Assembly (NCBI GenBank): GCA_021808425.1
Contig: JAKBBS010000039.1
Span: 1-23,361, forward strand
Direction: 5' to 3'
Length of the DNA stretch: 23,361 nt
From: Actinomycetes bacterium
Lineage (GTDB): Bacteria; Actinomycetota; Acidimicrobiia; Acidimicrobiales; Palsa-688
Shown here: positions 23,233-23,361 of the stretch, piece by piece
How positions within the stretch are numbered: position 1 is the first letter of the stretch
Layout of the letters: each line of letters begins with the position of its first letter
Made by a program: the position numbers and the translations under genes
The notes under the pieces: generated by a model
Databases searched by the model: none
Told to the model about the DNA's origin: nothing
What the model saw: only the letters and a program-made list of their open reading frames with translations

Positions 23233-23361
23233 GTGGTGGAGCGGGCGCTTCGCAACCTTGTCGGCTACGGGCCTTTGGAGGCGCTTCTTTCAGATCCCGA
23301 CGTGTGGGAGATCATGATTAACGGGCCGTCGTCGATCTTCGTGAAGCGGCGGAGTGCCTCG
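23233..23361 (+). CDS. CpaF/TadA-type secretion ATPase, N-terminal part, runs off the window
   Basis: The final 129 bases encode VVERALRNLVGYGPLEALLS, then DPDVWEIMINGPSSIFVKR. This is the N-terminal GYGPLE-LL-DP-V-EIM-NG signature of the PilT/VirB11-like ATPases that power Tad/Flp pilus assembly. The Walker motifs lie beyond the window. The frame is open far upstream, but that part is antisense to the CMD-like gene. A GTG at 23233 or 23236 or a TTG at 23197 are possible starts, each giving a much shorter N-terminus than usual for the family. A good AAGGAG site (23168-23173) serves only an out-of-frame GTG. The gene may be 5' truncated or frameshifted. Confidence 0.65.
   Translation, partial: MVERALRNLVGYGPLEALLSDPDVWEIMINGPSSIFVKRRSAS

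Noticed and set aside
22533..23255. CMD-like protein extended to 23255
   Set aside because: The extra residues are basic and unlike the family, and they are antisense to the CpaF-like signature.
23178..23310. GTG at 23178 with a good ribosome-binding site as start of the CpaF-like gene
   Set aside because: It is in a different frame, which soon hits a stop and has no CpaF similarity. It is kept only as a hint of a possible frameshift.
1..23361. CRISPR array, insertion sequence, rRNA
   Set aside because: No spaced direct repeats of CRISPR type, no transposase or terminal repeats, and no rRNA-like sequence were seen.

Overview
The window is GC-rich, densely coded bacterial chromosome with many GTG/TTG starts. 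It carries a FolP2-type dihydropteroate synthase homologue, a PAC2 protein, an acyl-CoA-dehydrogenase-associated APH kinase, a lone AbiEi-like protein and a lepA-hrcA-dnaJ-rsmE-hemW block. Together these suggest an actinomycete, plausibly of the Acidimicrobiia lineage. This is inferred from gene content only, because no rRNA is present.

Left part (1-7.9 kb). A gene-free edge with short tandem repeats and a perfect 20-bp inverted repeat precedes an orphan AbiEi-DUF559 protein. Then come PAC2 and APH genes on the minus strand. A divergent spacer holding an 11-bp x5 minisatellite follows. Next is a plus-strand operon of thioredoxin-TPR, FolP2-type DHPS and DNA polymerase III delta (holA), convergent with rpsT. 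A minus-strand pair encodes a cytidylate-kinase-like protein, whose coding sequence has no canonical start codon, and a serine-acetyltransferase-like protein.

Central housekeeping block (7.9-13.9 kb). lepA, hrcA, dnaJ, rsmE and hemW lie head to tail and cover translation fidelity or recycling, heat-shock control, chaperone, 16S rRNA methylation and haem metabolism. HrcA has a low-complexity insertion made of 7-residue repeats, and no CIRCE operator is visible in the block.

Accessory right part (13.9-23.4 kb). A membrane LysM protein is coupled to a receptor-like pseudokinase. An AT-rich divergent spacer separates these from a CHAD-SixA pair. Next is a three-gene surface-export cassette: a small secreted Pro-rich protein, an ER/SipW-type signal peptidase with a Ser-His-Asp triad, and a DUF5305-like two-TM protein. 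It abuts, tail to tail, a membrane histidine kinase and NarL-type regulator pair. A carboxymuconolactone-decarboxylase-like gene follows, and the window ends inside the N-terminal part of a CpaF/TadA-type secretion ATPase. The most interesting units are the SipW-DUF5305 cassette with its adjacent two-component system and the pseudokinase-LysM pair.
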